Assembly (NCBI RefSeq): GCF_001665395.1
Contig: NZ_LZSG01000007.1
Span: 16,930 to 80,929, forward strand
Length of the DNA: 64,000 bases
Reading direction: 5' to 3'
Origin: Mycobacterium sp. 1164966.3
Lineage (GTDB): Bacteria > Actinomycetota > Actinomycetes > Mycobacteriales > Mycobacteriaceae
Part shown: in pieces, positions 16,983 through 25,806 of the stretch
How positions within the stretch are numbered: position 1 is the stretch's first letter
How the letters are laid out: every line of letters begins with the position of its first letter
Translations under genes and position numbers: made by a program
The notes under the pieces: generated by a model
Told to the model about the DNA's origin: nothing
Databases searched by the model: none
The model's input: the letters and a program-made list of their open reading frames with translations, nothing else

Positions 16983-18314
16983 TCAGTGCGCGACGGGCGT
17001 GTAATGCGATGCGTCGGTGGTGAATTCCGGTTTTCCGTAGGTTGCCAGCCGTAGCTTGAGCAGCCCGATGACGTATGCGTCGGTGAAGTCCCGAACCACC
17101 GGGATGCGGCTGGCGTGCTGAACGGCGGTGAATCGTCCGATGATGAACGGTGCGGTCAGCGCAACGCGCACCAGGTCCGTCGGCCCGAGCGAGACACCCA
17201 TGGCCTCGGCCACGTCGCGGTCACCACCGCAGAATGTGCGGACGAAAGTGAGCTTGCTGAAACTCTTCTCGACCGCCTCGGCGCAACGGTCGAACAGGGT
17301 GGTGCCGGGGCGCAGGTAGGCCGCCATCGTGCCGCTGACGAGTTCGCGGCAGATGTCGTCGAACCCGTCGCGGAGCAGTGCCGAGCGCGCGTGCATGACG
17401 TGCATGATGTCGGCCGGTTCGGCGGGCAGCAGTTCGGGCGGCAGGCCGAGCAAAAAGCAGCGGTACCTGGCGAATTCGACGACGGCGCGCTCTTCTTTGG
17501 TGAACTTCGTCCGGCCCTCCTGGCGCGCCTTGCGGGCCAACAGGTACTGCCCGATCATCCCTGCGGGCATCTGGTCGACCTGCGGCACCGGCATGCCGTA
17601 GACCGCTTTATCCCATTTGAGGCCCGACTTGCCCGGTTTCTTCAACGCGTTGAAGCGCACCATCGAGTGCATCAACCGGACCATGGCAGCCGCTTCGAAG
17701 CCCGGGCCGTAACGGTCCAGCGCACCGGGCAGCGTGGTGACGGCGAAGAAACTGGCTGTCTCGTTGACTCGCCGAGCCGCCCGCTTCCCGGAGAGGGCGC
17801 CGGTCAACGCCATCGGCAGCGCGGCATAGGTATTAGTGAAGGTTGCGATGAAGGCTCCTCGCGTGATGAACGGGGCCAGCAGCGCCGCGGGGATGCGCTC
17901 TTGCCGAGCACCTTCGCGCACCAGGTCGAAGTCGATCCACTCCGGGGTGGCCTCCATGGCGGCGATAAACGCCGCGAGCTCGGGGGGTGCCTCGGGTACG
18001 GCCTCGATTCCCTTGCGGCAGGCCCTCTTGAGCATGTCGATCAGCTGCGTGACGCTGTGCGTATTCATCAGTGCCGCATAGGGATCGGCGACGACGTCGC
18101 CGAGCAGGGTGGCGGTGCTGATCAACTCCATCACGCGGTCGTCCGCCAGGATCGGCTCGCGGTCGGCGACCCAGGCCGGCAGGGCGGAGTCGACGTCGGG
18201 CTCGGTGGCCAGGCGGTCCGGCTGCCGGTCGAAGTCGAAGTCTCCGTAGAGGTCGGGCTGCAAATCGCGCTGGCTTCGGACGCGCTGCGCGAGTTCGGGG
18301 TAATACGTGACCAT
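16983..18314 (-). CDS. Oxygenase MpaB/rubber oxygenase (DUF2236) family protein
   Basis: A 443-aa member of the latex-clearing-protein-like heme oxygenase family. The family core is visible around AAMVRLMHSMVRFNALKK, with a conserved Arg and His that in Lcp proteins lie at the heme. ATG 18314 is chosen because GGAGG lies five bases upstream; a GTG one codon earlier is also open. It is divergent from a TetR gene, and both promoters run through the palindrome at 18328-18366. An oxidation of a lipid or isoprenoid chain is likely (inference). Confidence 0.85.
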   Translation of the reverse strand: MVTYYPELAQRVRSQRDLQPDLYGDFDFDRQPDRLATEPDVDSALPAWVADREPILADDRVMELISTATLLGDVVADPYAALMNTHSVTQLIDMLKRACRKGIEAVPEAPPELAAFIAAMEATPEWIDFDLVREGARQERIPAALLAPFITRGAFIATFTNTYAALPMALTGALSGKRAARRVNETASFFAVTTLPGALDRYGPGFEAAAMVRLMHSMVRFNALKKPGKSGLKWDKAVYGMPVPQVDQMPAGMIGQYLLARKARQEGRTKFTKEERAVVEFARYRCFLLGLPPELLPAEPADIMHVMHARSALLRDGFDDICRELVSGTMAAYLRPGTTLFDRCAEAVEKSFSKLTFVRTFCGGDRDVAEAMGVSLGPTDLVRVALTAPFIIGRFTAVQHASRIPVVRDFTDAYVIGLLKLRLATYGKPEFTTDASHYTPVAH

Positions 18315-18327
18315 CACAACCTCCGCT

Positions 18328-18366
18328 AACTAACACTTAGTGAGTAATACTCACAAGGTGTTAGTT
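18328..18366. promoter_or_regulatory. Large nested palindrome between divergent MpaB-like and tetR genes
   Basis: Outer arms AACTAACAC (18328-18336) and GTGTTAGTT (18358-18366) and an inner TGAGTAaTACTCA (18341-18353) are all centred on base 18347. This symmetry is typical of a TetR-family operator. It is 13 bp from the start of the MpaB-like gene and directly adjacent to the tetR start, so it probably represses both. Confidence 0.8.
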
Positions 18367-19005
18367 ATGCTGTCAAGCGTGGAACGCCCGAAGCGGCGCA
18401 TGACCGCCGAGCAGCGGCGCGAGCAGATCCTCGACGTCACGCACGCGATCGTCGACGCCGAAGGATTCCACGCGGCGACACCGAATCGCATCGCCGAGGC
18501 CGCCGGCATCGACCGATCGCTGATATATCAGAAGTTCGGCGACTTGGCCGGGCTGTTCGTCGAACTGATCGACCGTGAGGCGGGGCGGGCCGGCGCGCAG
18601 TTCGCCGAGGCGATCTCCGGATTGGACGCGGCCCCCGACGACCAATCCCTGATCCTCGCGTTCGACGGGGTGCTGGCCGCGGTCGACGCGCACCCGGCCA
18701 CGTGGCGGCTGTTCTTGTTTCCGCCGCAGGGTGCGCCGCCAGAGTTGTATGCCCGTCTGGCCAAATCTCAGGCTGTCGTGAACGCGTTCTTCGTCCGGGA
18801 ACTGTTGCGCCACAATCCCACGCTGCACGAGCCGGAATACACCGCGCGCATCCTGCATGCGGCCGGTCGCGAATTGCTGCAGCTGCACCTGAGTGATCCT
18901 GAAAGCGCGTCCCAGGAACGCCTGCGCACCTTTGTGCGCCGACTCGGCTCCGAGCTCGCGGTCTCGCCGCGAGCGCGCGCAAATGTACGCAATATGCCGG
19001 GTTAG
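18367..19005 (+). CDS. TetR family transcriptional regulator
   Basis: A 212-aa regulator. The N-terminal helix-turn-helix (about residues 15-60) includes RREQILDVTHAIVDAEGF, TPNRIAEAAGIDRSLIYQKFGD, and the rest is an alpha-helical ligand domain. The frame is open back to GTG 18340, but that codon lies inside the operator; ATG 18367 has AAGGTG six bases upstream and is preferred. It is divergent from the MpaB-like oxygenase, its likely target. The 3' end lies in one arm of an inverted repeat. Confidence 0.88.
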   Translation: MLSSVERPKRRMTAEQRREQILDVTHAIVDAEGFHAATPNRIAEAAGIDRSLIYQKFGDLAGLFVELIDREAGRAGAQFAEAISGLDAAPDDQSLILAFDGVLAAVDAHPATWRLFLFPPQGAPPELYARLAKSQAVVNAFFVRELLRHNPTLHEPEYTARILHAAGRELLQLHLSDPESASQERLRTFVRRLGSELAVSPRARANVRNMPG

Positions 19006-19028
19006 CGCGTGCATTTGCGCACGCTCGC
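18969..19028. terminator. Long inverted repeat overlapping the tetR 3' end
   Basis: 22-bp arms at 18969-18990 and 19007-19028 are largely complementary (GCGAGCGCGCGCAAATG... with ...CATTTGCGCACGCTCGC). The left arm encodes the last residues of TetR. It faces the convergent pgi gene. Confidence 0.55.
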
Positions 19029-19043
19029 GCCGAATAGGACGGG

Positions 19044-20708
19044 CTAGCTCGCGCGGCCTCGTTCGCTCCGGTAGCGACGCACCAGCGCATCGGTCGAGCT
19101 GTCCGACTGCTTGTCGGGCGCCGCGTCATTGGTGATCACCGGGAGCAGCGCCTTGGCCTGCGTCTTACCCAGCTCCACACCCCACTGGTCGAACGAGTCG
19201 ATGCCCCAGATGACGCCCTCGGTGAACACCTGATGCTCGTAGAGCGCGATCAACTGGCCCAGCACCGACGGCGTAAGCCGATTTGCCAGGATCGAGGTCG
19301 ACGGCCGGTTGCCGGGCATCACCTTGTGCGGCACCACGTCGGCGGGCGTGTCCTCGTCGGCGATCTCCTCGGCCGTCTTGCCGAACGCCAGCACCTGGGT
19401 CTGAGCGAAGAAATTGCTCATCAACAGGTCGTGCATGCTGCCGGTGCCCTCGACGGTTGGCAGGTCGTCCAGCGGCTGGCTGAACCCGATGAAGTCGGCC
19501 GGCACCAACCGGGTGCCCTGATGCAGCAACTGATAGAAGGCGTGCTGACCGTTGGTTCCCGGTTCGCCCCAGAAGATTTCGCCGGTGTCGGTGCTCACCG
19601 GCTTGCCGTCCGCGCGTGTCGACTTGCCGTTGGACTCCATGGTCAGCTGTTGCAGATAGGCCGCGAACCGCGCCAGGTCGTTGGAGTAGGGCAGGACGGC
19701 GCGGGACTGCGCGTCGAAGAAGTTGGAGTACCACAGGCCGATAAGGGCAAGCAGCGCAGGAACATTGGACTCCAGCGGCGCGGTGCGGAAGTGCTCGTCG
19801 ACGATGTGGAATCCGGACAGGAAGTCGGCGAAAGCCTCCCGTCCGATGACGGCCATCAGCGACAGCCCGATCGCCGAATCTACCGAGTAACGCCCACCAA
19901 CCCAGTCCCAGAAACCGAACATGTTGTCGGTGTTGATCCCGAAGTCGTCGACGAGGCGCTTGTTGGTGGACACGGCGGCGAAGTGGTGGGAGACCGCGGC
20001 GTCGCCGAGCGCGTCGGTCAGCCAACGCCGCGCGGCGGTGGCGTTGGTGATTGTCTCCAATGTGGAGAACGTCTTGGATGCGACAATGAAAAGCGTTGTG
20101 GCAGGGTCCAAGTCGGCAAGCTCCGCGATCAGGTCGGCGGGGTCGACGTTGGAGACGAAGCGCGCTGAAATGCCCGCGTCTGCATAGTGGCGCAGTGCCT
20201 GATATGCCATCACCGGGCCCAGGTCCGAACCGCCGATGCCGATGTTGACGACGGTGCTGATCCGCTTGCCCGTCGCTCCGGTCCATTCGCCGCTGCGCAA
20301 CCGGTCGGTGAAGTCACCCATCGAGTCCAGCACAGCATGTACATCCTCGACGACGTTCTGGCCGTCGACCACCAGCTGGGCGTCGCGGGGCAGCCGCAAC
20401 GCGGTGTGCAGGACCGCGCGGTCCTCCGACGTGTTGATGTGCACACCGGACAACATCTCGTCGCGACGCTCTTCGAGGTGTGCGGCCCGAGCCAGATCGA
20501 CCAGCAGCCGCAACGTCTCCCGGGTGATGCGATGTTTGCTGTAGTCGATGTAGAGATCGCCGACCGTGGCAGTCAGCTCGCGGCCGCGATCGGGGTCGTC
20601 GGCAAAGAGCTGCCGCAGGTGGGTATGTCCGATCTGTTGGTGATGCTGGCGCAGAGCGTCCCACGCCGGGGTGGCGGTGATGTCAGGGATTGATTGCACG
20701 GTGGTCAT
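19044..20708 (-). CDS. pgi: Glucose-6-phosphate isomerase
   Basis: Cytosolic interconversion of glucose 6-phosphate and fructose 6-phosphate. The 554-aa protein carries both PGI signatures: one around [12 protein letters not shown] and the other in the [14 protein letters not shown] segment near the C-terminus. The phosphate-binding [11 protein letters not shown] and SKTFSTLET loops are also intact. The start codon (revcomp of 20706-20708) lies in the first unit of a 53-bp tandem repeat. Counterpart of Rv0946c. Confidence 0.97.
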   Translation of the reverse strand: MTTVQSIPDITATPAWDALRQHHQQIGHTHLRQLFADDPDRGRELTATVGDLYIDYSKHRITRETLRLLVDLARAAHLEERRDEMLSGVHINTSEDRAVLHTALRLPRDAQLVVDGQNVVEDVHAVLDSMGDFTDRLRSGEWTGATGKRISTVVNIGIGGSDLGPVMAYQALRHYADAGISARFVSNVDPADLIAELADLDPATTLFIVASKTFSTLETITNATAARRWLTDALGDAAVSHHFAAVSTNKRLVDDFGINTDNMFGFWDWVGGRYSVDSAIGLSLMAVIGREAFADFLSGFHIVDEHFRTAPLESNVPALLALIGLWYSNFFDAQSRAVLPYSNDLARFAAYLQQLTMESNGKSTRADGKPVSTDTGEIFWGEPGTNGQHAFYQLLHQGTRLVPADFIGFSQPLDDLPTVEGTGSMHDLLMSNFFAQTQVLAFGKTAEEIADEDTPADVVPHKVMPGNRPSTSILANRLTPSVLGQLIALYEHQVFTEGVIWGIDSFDQWGVELGKTQAKALLPVITNDAAPDKQSDSSTDALVRRYRSERGRAS

Positions 20709-20861
20709 CTGCGCCGCTCCTCCTCATTGCTTCGCGCTGCATCGTCGCCGGCGGAAGTCATCTGCGCCGCTCCTCCTCATCGCTTCGCGCTGCATCGTCG
20801 CCGGCGGAAGTCATCTGCGCCGCTCCTCTTCATCGCTTCGGGTTGCATCCCCGCTGCACGG
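20704..20861. repeat. MIRU-like 53-bp tandem repeat, three copies
   Basis: Units 20704-20756, 20757-20809 and 20810-20861 begin gtcatctgcgccgctcctc. Copies 1 and 2 differ at one base; copy 3 diverges in its second half. Read on the minus strand each unit contains gatgaggaggagcg and ends in ATGAC, the arrangement known from mycobacterial interspersed repetitive units. The unit next to pgi supplies its ATG. The number of copies may vary between strains. Confidence 0.85.
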
Positions 20862-20922
20862 GTCATCATTCGACCCTAATCGCCCGGTACCCCGTAATCG
20901 GTGCGGTCAGCGGCACAAGAAG

Positions 20923-21237
20923 TCAGTGCCCGAGCCGGCCGCGGCCCAAACGCAACAGCAGCATGGCCAGATCCTTGCCGTCCGGACCCAGTTCGCTGTA
21001 GCGCTCGATGACTTTCATCTCGCGGCTGTGCACCAGCCGGGTGCCGCCGGACGCCATTCGCGCCCTGCCGATCGCCTGGGACACTTCCGCGCGCCGCTTG
21101 ACCGCGGCGAGGATCTCGGCGTCCAGCCGGTCGATCTCATGGCGCAACTCTTCGATGTCGGCCTCTGGAAGCTGGATTGTCTCTGCGTTCATTTCTGCTG
21201 ACTCCGCGCTTTCATGTTGTGGGGGTTCTGGTCTCAT
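20923..21237 (-). CDS. aroQ: Chorismate mutase, AroQ-delta type
   Basis: Converts chorismate to prephenate for Phe/Tyr synthesis; the intracellular enzyme of mycobacteria, which is activated by binding DAHP synthase. The 104-aa helical protein retains the active-site sequence KRRAEVSQAIGRARM and the conserved C-terminal GRGRLGH that contacts the partner enzyme. ATG 21237 gives a length like Rv0948c; an internal ATG at 21192 is less likely. No signal peptide, so it is not the secreted type. Confidence 0.92.
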   Translation of the reverse strand: MRPEPPQHESAESAEMNAETIQLPEADIEELRHEIDRLDAEILAAVKRRAEVSQAIGRARMASGGTRLVHSREMKVIERYSELGPDGKDLAMLLLRLGRGRLGH

Positions 21238-21437
21238 CCGGTGTCAGGCCTCACACAAGAAACGAGCCCCGAATCCGAAGCGGACCACGGGGCTGTGCGA
21301 AAAGCAGCTAAACCCAAGGCACCGCTGGCCGGTACCCATAAGAAAATGGGGGCTGCACGTGGAGCACCAACCGAGTGTGCCATCAAGGGCCGTACCGGCG
21401 CAAAGTTGTCTCCCGGCGGCGGTAAGTTTGGACCGAC

Positions 21438-23792
21438 ATGAGTGTGCACGCAACGGCCCCCCAAACACCCCCGGAATTGGCACCCCCGGAAGTGGATCGA
21501 CTGCTCGAGGGCCTCAACCCGCAACAGCGCCAGGCGGTGGTGCATGAGGGTTCGCCGCTGCTGATCGTGGCGGGAGCGGGGTCGGGTAAGACGGCGGTGC
21601 TGACGCGGCGCATCGCCTACCTGATCGCCGCCCGCGGCGTCGGGGTCGGTCAGATTCTGGCCATCACCTTCACCAACAAGGCCGCCGCCGAGATGCGCGA
21701 ACGGGTAGTCCGGCTGGTCGGCGACCGGGCCCGGTACATGTGGGTGTCCACCTTTCACTCGACCTGCGTGCGGATACTGCGCAACCAGGCATCGTTGATC
21801 GAAGGCCTGAACTCCAACTTCTCCATCTATGACGCTGACGATTCGCGGCGCCTGCTGCAGATGATCGGCCGCGACATGGGTTTGGACATCAAGCGGTATT
21901 CGCCGCGGCTGCTGGCCAATGCCATCTCCAACTTGAAGAACGAGCTGATCGACCCGCACCGGGCCGTATCGGCGTTGACCGACGACGCCGACGACTTGGC
22001 CCGGACCGTCGCGTCGGTCTACGGCGAATACCAGCGGCGGCTGCGGGCGGCGAACGCGCTGGACTTCGACGACCTCATCAACGAGACCGTCGCGGTGCTG
22101 CAGGCCTTCCCGCAGATCGCCCAGTACTACCGGCGGCGGTTCCGGCATGTTCTGGTCGACGAGTACCAGGACACCAACCATGCGCAGTACGTGCTGGTGC
22201 GCGAGCTGGCCGGTCGCGGGCGCCCAGAACCCCAAGACCCTTCCGACGATGCGGTACCGCCGGCGGAACTATGCGTCGTCGGCGATGCCGACCAGTCGAT
22301 CTATGCGTTCCGCGGCGCCACGATTCGCAACATCGAAGACTTCGAACGGGACTACCCGGACGCCAGAACCATACTGCTGGAACAGAATTACCGCTCCACC
22401 CAGAACATCCTGTCGGCGGCCAACTCGGTGATCTCCCGCAATGCGGGACGCCGCGAGAAGCGACTGTGGACCGATGCCGGTGAGGGCGAGTTGATTGTCG
22501 GCTACGTCGCCGACAACGAGCACGACGAGGCAAGGTTCGTCGCTCAGGAAATAGACGCGTTGGCCGAGCGCGGCGAGATCACCTACAACGACGTCGCCGT
22601 CTTCTACCGCACCAACAACTCGTCGCGGTCGCTGGAAGAAGTGTTCATCCGCTCCGGCATTCCGTACAAAGTTGTTGGGGGAGTGCGGTTTTACGAACGC
22701 AAGGAGATTCGCGACATCGTCGCCTACCTGCGGGTGCTGGACAACCCCGGCGACGCGGTGAGCATGCGGCGCATCCTCAACACCCCGCGCCGTGGTATCG
22801 GAGACCGCGCCGAAGCCTGTGTGGCGGTGTACGCGGAGAACACCGGCGCTACCTTCGCCGACGCGCTGGTGGCCGCGGCCGAAGGCAAGGTTGCGATGCT
22901 GAACAGCCGCGCGGAGAAGGCGATCGCCGGTTTCGTCGAAATGCTCGACGACCTGCGGGGCCGCCTCGATGACGACCTCGGCGATCTGGTGGAGTCGGTG
23001 CTGGAACGCACCGGCTACCGCCGGGAATTGGAGTCGTCTACCGACCCGCAGGAGCTGGCACGGCTGGACAACCTCAATGAACTCGTCAGCGTCGCACACG
23101 AATTCAGCATCGACCTGGCGAATGCGGCTGCGCTGGAAGCGGAGCGCCCACCCGAGGACGAAGATGTGCCGGATACCGGTGTGCTGGCGGCGTTTCTGGA
23201 ACGGGTGTCGCTGGTCGCCGACAGCGACGAGATCCCCGAGCACAGTGCCGGTGTGGTGACGCTGATGACCTTGCACACCGCCAAGGGTCTGGAGTTCCCG
23301 GTCGTCTTCGTCACCGGCTGGGAGGACGGGATGTTCCCGCACATGCGGGCGCTCGACGATCCGACCGAACTCTCCGAGGAGCGGCGGCTGGCTTACGTCG
23401 GCATCACGCGGGCGCGGCAACGACTGTATTTGAGTAGGGCGATCGTCCGGTCATCTTGGGGGCAGCCGATGCTCAACCCCGAGTCGCGATTTCTGCGCGA
23501 GATTCCGCAACACCTTATCGACTGGCGGCGCACCGCCCCGAAGCCGTCGTTCAGCGCGCCGGTGAGCGGAGCGGGCCGCTTCGGTGCCCCGCGTCCGTCC
23601 CCGGCGCGCCCGGCGAGCAAGCGACCGCTGTTGGTGTTGCAGCCCGGTGATCGGGTGACGCACGACAAGTACGGCCTGGGCCGCGTCGAGGAAGTGTCCG
23701 GCGTCGGCGAGTCGGCCATGTCGCTGATCGACTTCGGTAGTGCGGGGCGGGTGAAGCTGATGCACAATCACGCCCCGGTCAGCAAGCTCTGA
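21438..23792 (+). CDS. uvrD1: ATP-dependent 3'-5' DNA helicase UvrD1
   Basis: Superfamily 1A helicase for nucleotide excision repair. At 784 aa it contains Walker A AGAGSGKT (45-52), motif Ia TFTNKAA, motif II VDEYQDTN, motif III GDADQSIYAFRGA, motif IV QNYRST, motif V LMTLHTAKGLEF and motif VI VGITRARQRL. After a Pro/Ala-rich linker, a C-terminal Tudor-like domain (about 722-784, QPGDRVTHDKYGLGRV) resembles the part that binds Ku or RNA polymerase. ATG 21438 is divergent from chorismate mutase. Counterpart of Rv0949. Confidence 0.96.
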   Translation: MSVHATAPQTPPELAPPEVDRLLEGLNPQQRQAVVHEGSPLLIVAGAGSGKTAVLTRRIAYLIAARGVGVGQILAITFTNKAAAEMRERVVRLVGDRARYMWVSTFHSTCVRILRNQASLIEGLNSNFSIYDADDSRRLLQMIGRDMGLDIKRYSPRLLANAISNLKNELIDPHRAVSALTDDADDLARTVASVYGEYQRRLRAANALDFDDLINETVAVLQAFPQIAQYYRRRFRHVLVDEYQDTNHAQYVLVRELAGRGRPEPQDPSDDAVPPAELCVVGDADQSIYAFRGATIRNIEDFERDYPDARTILLEQNYRSTQNILSAANSVISRNAGRREKRLWTDAGEGELIVGYVADNEHDEARFVAQEIDALAERGEITYNDVAVFYRTNNSSRSLEEVFIRSGIPYKVVGGVRFYERKEIRDIVAYLRVLDNPGDAVSMRRILNTPRRGIGDRAEACVAVYAENTGATFADALVAAAEGKVAMLNSRAEKAIAGFVEMLDDLRGRLDDDLGDLVESVLERTGYRRELESSTDPQELARLDNLNELVSVAHEFSIDLANAAALEAERPPEDEDVPDTGVLAAFLERVSLVADSDEIPEHSAGVVTLMTLHTAKGLEFPVVFVTGWEDGMFPHMRALDDPTELSEERRLAYVGITRARQRLYLSRAIVRSSWGQPMLNPESRFLREIPQHLIDWRRTAPKPSFSAPVSGAGRFGAPRPSPARPASKRPLLVLQPGDRVTHDKYGLGRVEEVSGVGESAMSLIDFGSAGRVKLMHNHAPVSKL

Positions 23793-23873
23793 CGGCCGCG
23801 GCGTCGAGCGTGCTGTCAGGGCGAAAAAATCGCGAAATTTCAGCTCTCAGAACACGTTCGGCGCGCGAAAGCG
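23793..23873. other. Short convergent gap with imperfect inverted repeat
   Basis: Sequences around 23803-23818 and 23845-23860 (gagcgtgctgtcag and ctctcagaacacgttc) are partly complementary and flank an A-rich loop. This could be a bidirectional terminator for uvrD1 and the convergent membrane protein gene. Pairing is weaker than in the other convergent gaps. Confidence 0.35.
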
Positions 23874-24428
23874 CTACCCCAGCAGCCAGCGTTTGGTTCG
23901 CGGATGCCACGCCAACACGATGCTGGCCACTGGCAGCACCCACAGGGTGTAGACGATCCACGCCACCCGCGCGCCCGCGAGAAATATGCCGCCGTAAGTC
24001 AGCAATGCGACCAGCCCACCGGCCGCGATCAGCCACCGTCCGACGGGCCGGTGTAACAACAGCAGGATCACGCCCGAAATGGTGGCCAACGCGAAGACCA
24101 GCGCGAGAAATCCCACCGCGATGCAGAACAGCCGGTCGGTCCGCCACCAGCCGGCGATCAGGTCGGTAGCCACTACCGACGCGGCCCACCCGCTGACGAT
24201 GCTGACCGCGCAGGCGCCGACGGTCGTGCCGACCGTCGGCTCGTCGAGGCGAGGGCCCAGGCGTCGGGATCCCGGATCCACCGGCGGCGGAAGTTGGGTG
24301 GTCGGCGACTCCGGAACGATCGGCATCGGTCCGGTCGGCGCACGCCGGATGATCCGGCCCTTCGTTTCGGGCGCGGTAGAGGGCCCGGCCGGTTGCGCGC
24401 CTGGGGGTGGGGTGTTCGGCGCGGTCAC
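23874..24428 (-). CDS. Membrane protein with proline-rich N-terminus, four predicted TM helices
   Basis: GTG 24428 begins four bases after the stop of the M23 peptidase gene, giving 184 aa. Residues 1-65 are Pro/Thr-rich and cytoplasmic in character; then four hydrophobic segments follow (around VGACAVSIVSGWAASVVATDLI, LFCIAVGFLALVFALATI, WLIAAGGLVALLTYG, and VAWIVYTLWVLPVASIVLAW). No family with a known function is recognised. Close spacing suggests it is cotranscribed with the peptidase, so a cell-envelope role is possible. Confidence 0.8.
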   Translation of the reverse strand: MTAPNTPPPGAQPAGPSTAPETKGRIIRRAPTGPMPIVPESPTTQLPPPVDPGSRRLGPRLDEPTVGTTVGACAVSIVSGWAASVVATDLIAGWWRTDRLFCIAVGFLALVFALATISGVILLLLHRPVGRWLIAAGGLVALLTYGGIFLAGARVAWIVYTLWVLPVASIVLAWHPRTKRWLLG

Positions 24429-24432
24429 CGGC

Positions 24433-25518
24433 TCAACCGGCGTAGTTGCCGACGTTGAGTCCGCGTTTGGCCAACCACGGCACGGGGTCAATACGTTCGG
24501 TGCCGCCCAGCAGCACCTCGAAGTGCAGGTGCGGGCCGGTGGAGAAGCCACGGTTGCCCATGGTGGCGATCTGGTCACCCGCCATCACCCGCTCGCCGAC
24601 GCTGACCAGCGTGGTATTGACGTGGCCATAAAGCGTGACAGTCCCGTCGGCGTGGCGCAGCTTGACCCACATTCCGTAGCCGGCGGTGGGGCCGGCGTCG
24701 ATGACGACACCGTCAGACACCGCGTAGATCGGCGTTCCGATCGAGTTGGCCAAATCGATTCCCGCGTGCAGCACACCCCAGCGATACCCAAAATTCGACG
24801 TGAAAATCCCCTTGGTGGGCATCACGTAGAGCGGCTGCTGCAGTCGCGCCTCGCGTTGGGCGCGTTCCTGGGCGAACGCCACGCCTTTGGCGAGCTCCAA
24901 GTTGTGGGCCGCGGCATTGGCCGCCGGCTGCACCGCGACAACCTGCGCGCCTCGGGTCGCGTTGCTGCCCGACCCTCCGAGCAGCGACGCGTTGGCGCTC
25001 AGCACGGTCTCGGTCTTCGTGGTGTCGGAGTGGGTGAGTGCCGCGTGGGCAGCCGCGGCCGTCGCGCCGGCCGCCATTGCCGAGATCATCAGGCGACCCT
25101 TGGCCGCACTGGTCGGCTGCTTGCGGTGCTGTCCGCCTCGCTGCGGAACCCGGACGACGCCCAGAGCGTCTGAACGGACGGGGCGAGGTTCGGCGTGCGG
25201 CTGCACGGTCACCCGCGGGAGCACGTCAGTGACCTCTAGGGGGACTGTCAGCCGCACCGGAGTCAGGTTGTCGGTGTCATGCAGATCGTCGAGTTCGGGG
25301 GCCAGCAGTACCTGGGCCTCGTTGTCGACCGCGAAGTCAACCTCCAGCTGCAGGTCACCGAAGTCGGTGTCGTAAAGGTCGTCGAGATCGTCGAAGTCGA
25401 AGCCGTCCAGCGGGAGGATTTCGGTGACTTCGTTCTGGTGATGCGGAGCCCAGCCTTCGCGGTTGGTGCGTACTGCCCCTGCAGCGACGCGAGAACGTGC
25501 GAGTCGGTGCTGCGACAA
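24433..25518 (-). CDS. M23 family metallopeptidase (LytM-type), membrane-anchored
   Basis: Putative peptidoglycan endopeptidase, counterpart of Rv0950c. The 361-aa protein has an acidic N-terminal region (residues 30-85 rich in Asp), one TM segment at about 142-161, and a C-terminal LytM domain with zinc ligands His251-x3-Asp255 and His332 in GPHLHFEV, all present. The start is TTG 25518 by frame; internal alternatives cannot be ruled out. It is divergent from sucCD, and a CRP-like site lies between them. The tail follows the signal-anchor topology, with the catalytic domain outside the cell. Confidence 0.9.
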   Translation of the reverse strand: MSQHRLARSRVAAGAVRTNREGWAPHHQNEVTEILPLDGFDFDDLDDLYDTDFGDLQLEVDFAVDNEAQVLLAPELDDLHDTDNLTPVRLTVPLEVTDVLPRVTVQPHAEPRPVRSDALGVVRVPQRGGQHRKQPTSAAKGRLMISAMAAGATAAAAHAALTHSDTTKTETVLSANASLLGGSGSNATRGAQVVAVQPAANAAAHNLELAKGVAFAQERAQREARLQQPLYVMPTKGIFTSNFGYRWGVLHAGIDLANSIGTPIYAVSDGVVIDAGPTAGYGMWVKLRHADGTVTLYGHVNTTLVSVGERVMAGDQIATMGNRGFSTGPHLHFEVLLGGTERIDPVPWLAKRGLNVGNYAG

Positions 25519-25621
25519 CCTGAAAAGTCCTCGGATCGTGACCTTAACGTTATCTGGACCCTGAGACGGTATCCGCTGACCTACAGGGCTGGCAACTCGC
25601 GGCCAAGATCATGGGCGGGAT

Positions 25622-25637
25622 TGTGAGCTTGATCACG
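25622..25637. promoter_or_regulatory. CRP-like binding site (TGTGA-N6-TCACG)
   Basis: TGTGA at 25622-25626 and TCACG at 25633-25637, separated by six bases, match the TGTGA-N6-TCACA consensus of mycobacterial CRP (Rv3676) at nine of ten positions. It lies 105 bp from the M23 gene start and 170 bp from the sucC start. Confidence 0.65.
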
Positions 25638-25692
25638 TTTAACGCATTCGAGTGCCAGATGAGCTGTGCCACATTCCGTTTATGCGCAGCCA

Positions 25693-25733
25693 CCGCCTAA
25701 GGGCGGGCCACGGGTTGGCCCCATTCGGTGGGG
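25693..25733 (+). other. Two GC hairpins in the sucC leader
   Basis: CCGCC-TAAG-GGCGG (25693-25706) and CCCCA-TTCGG-TGGGG (25719-25733) are perfect short stems in the ~170-bp region before sucC. They could affect mRNA stability or attenuation. No named riboswitch is recognised. Confidence 0.3.
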
Positions 25734-25806
25734 TGGATACAGTTCACCGTGCGTGTCGCCGAGACCGGCGCCGCCTCCCTACAGGCCAAGTAAAGACAGT
25801 GAGCAC

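Noticed and set aside
23849..23862. AACACGTT core resembling a KstR site after uvrD1
   Set aside because: The outer T and A of the KstR consensus are missing, and it lies at a convergent gene end, not at a promoter. It is better explained as part of the inverted repeat.
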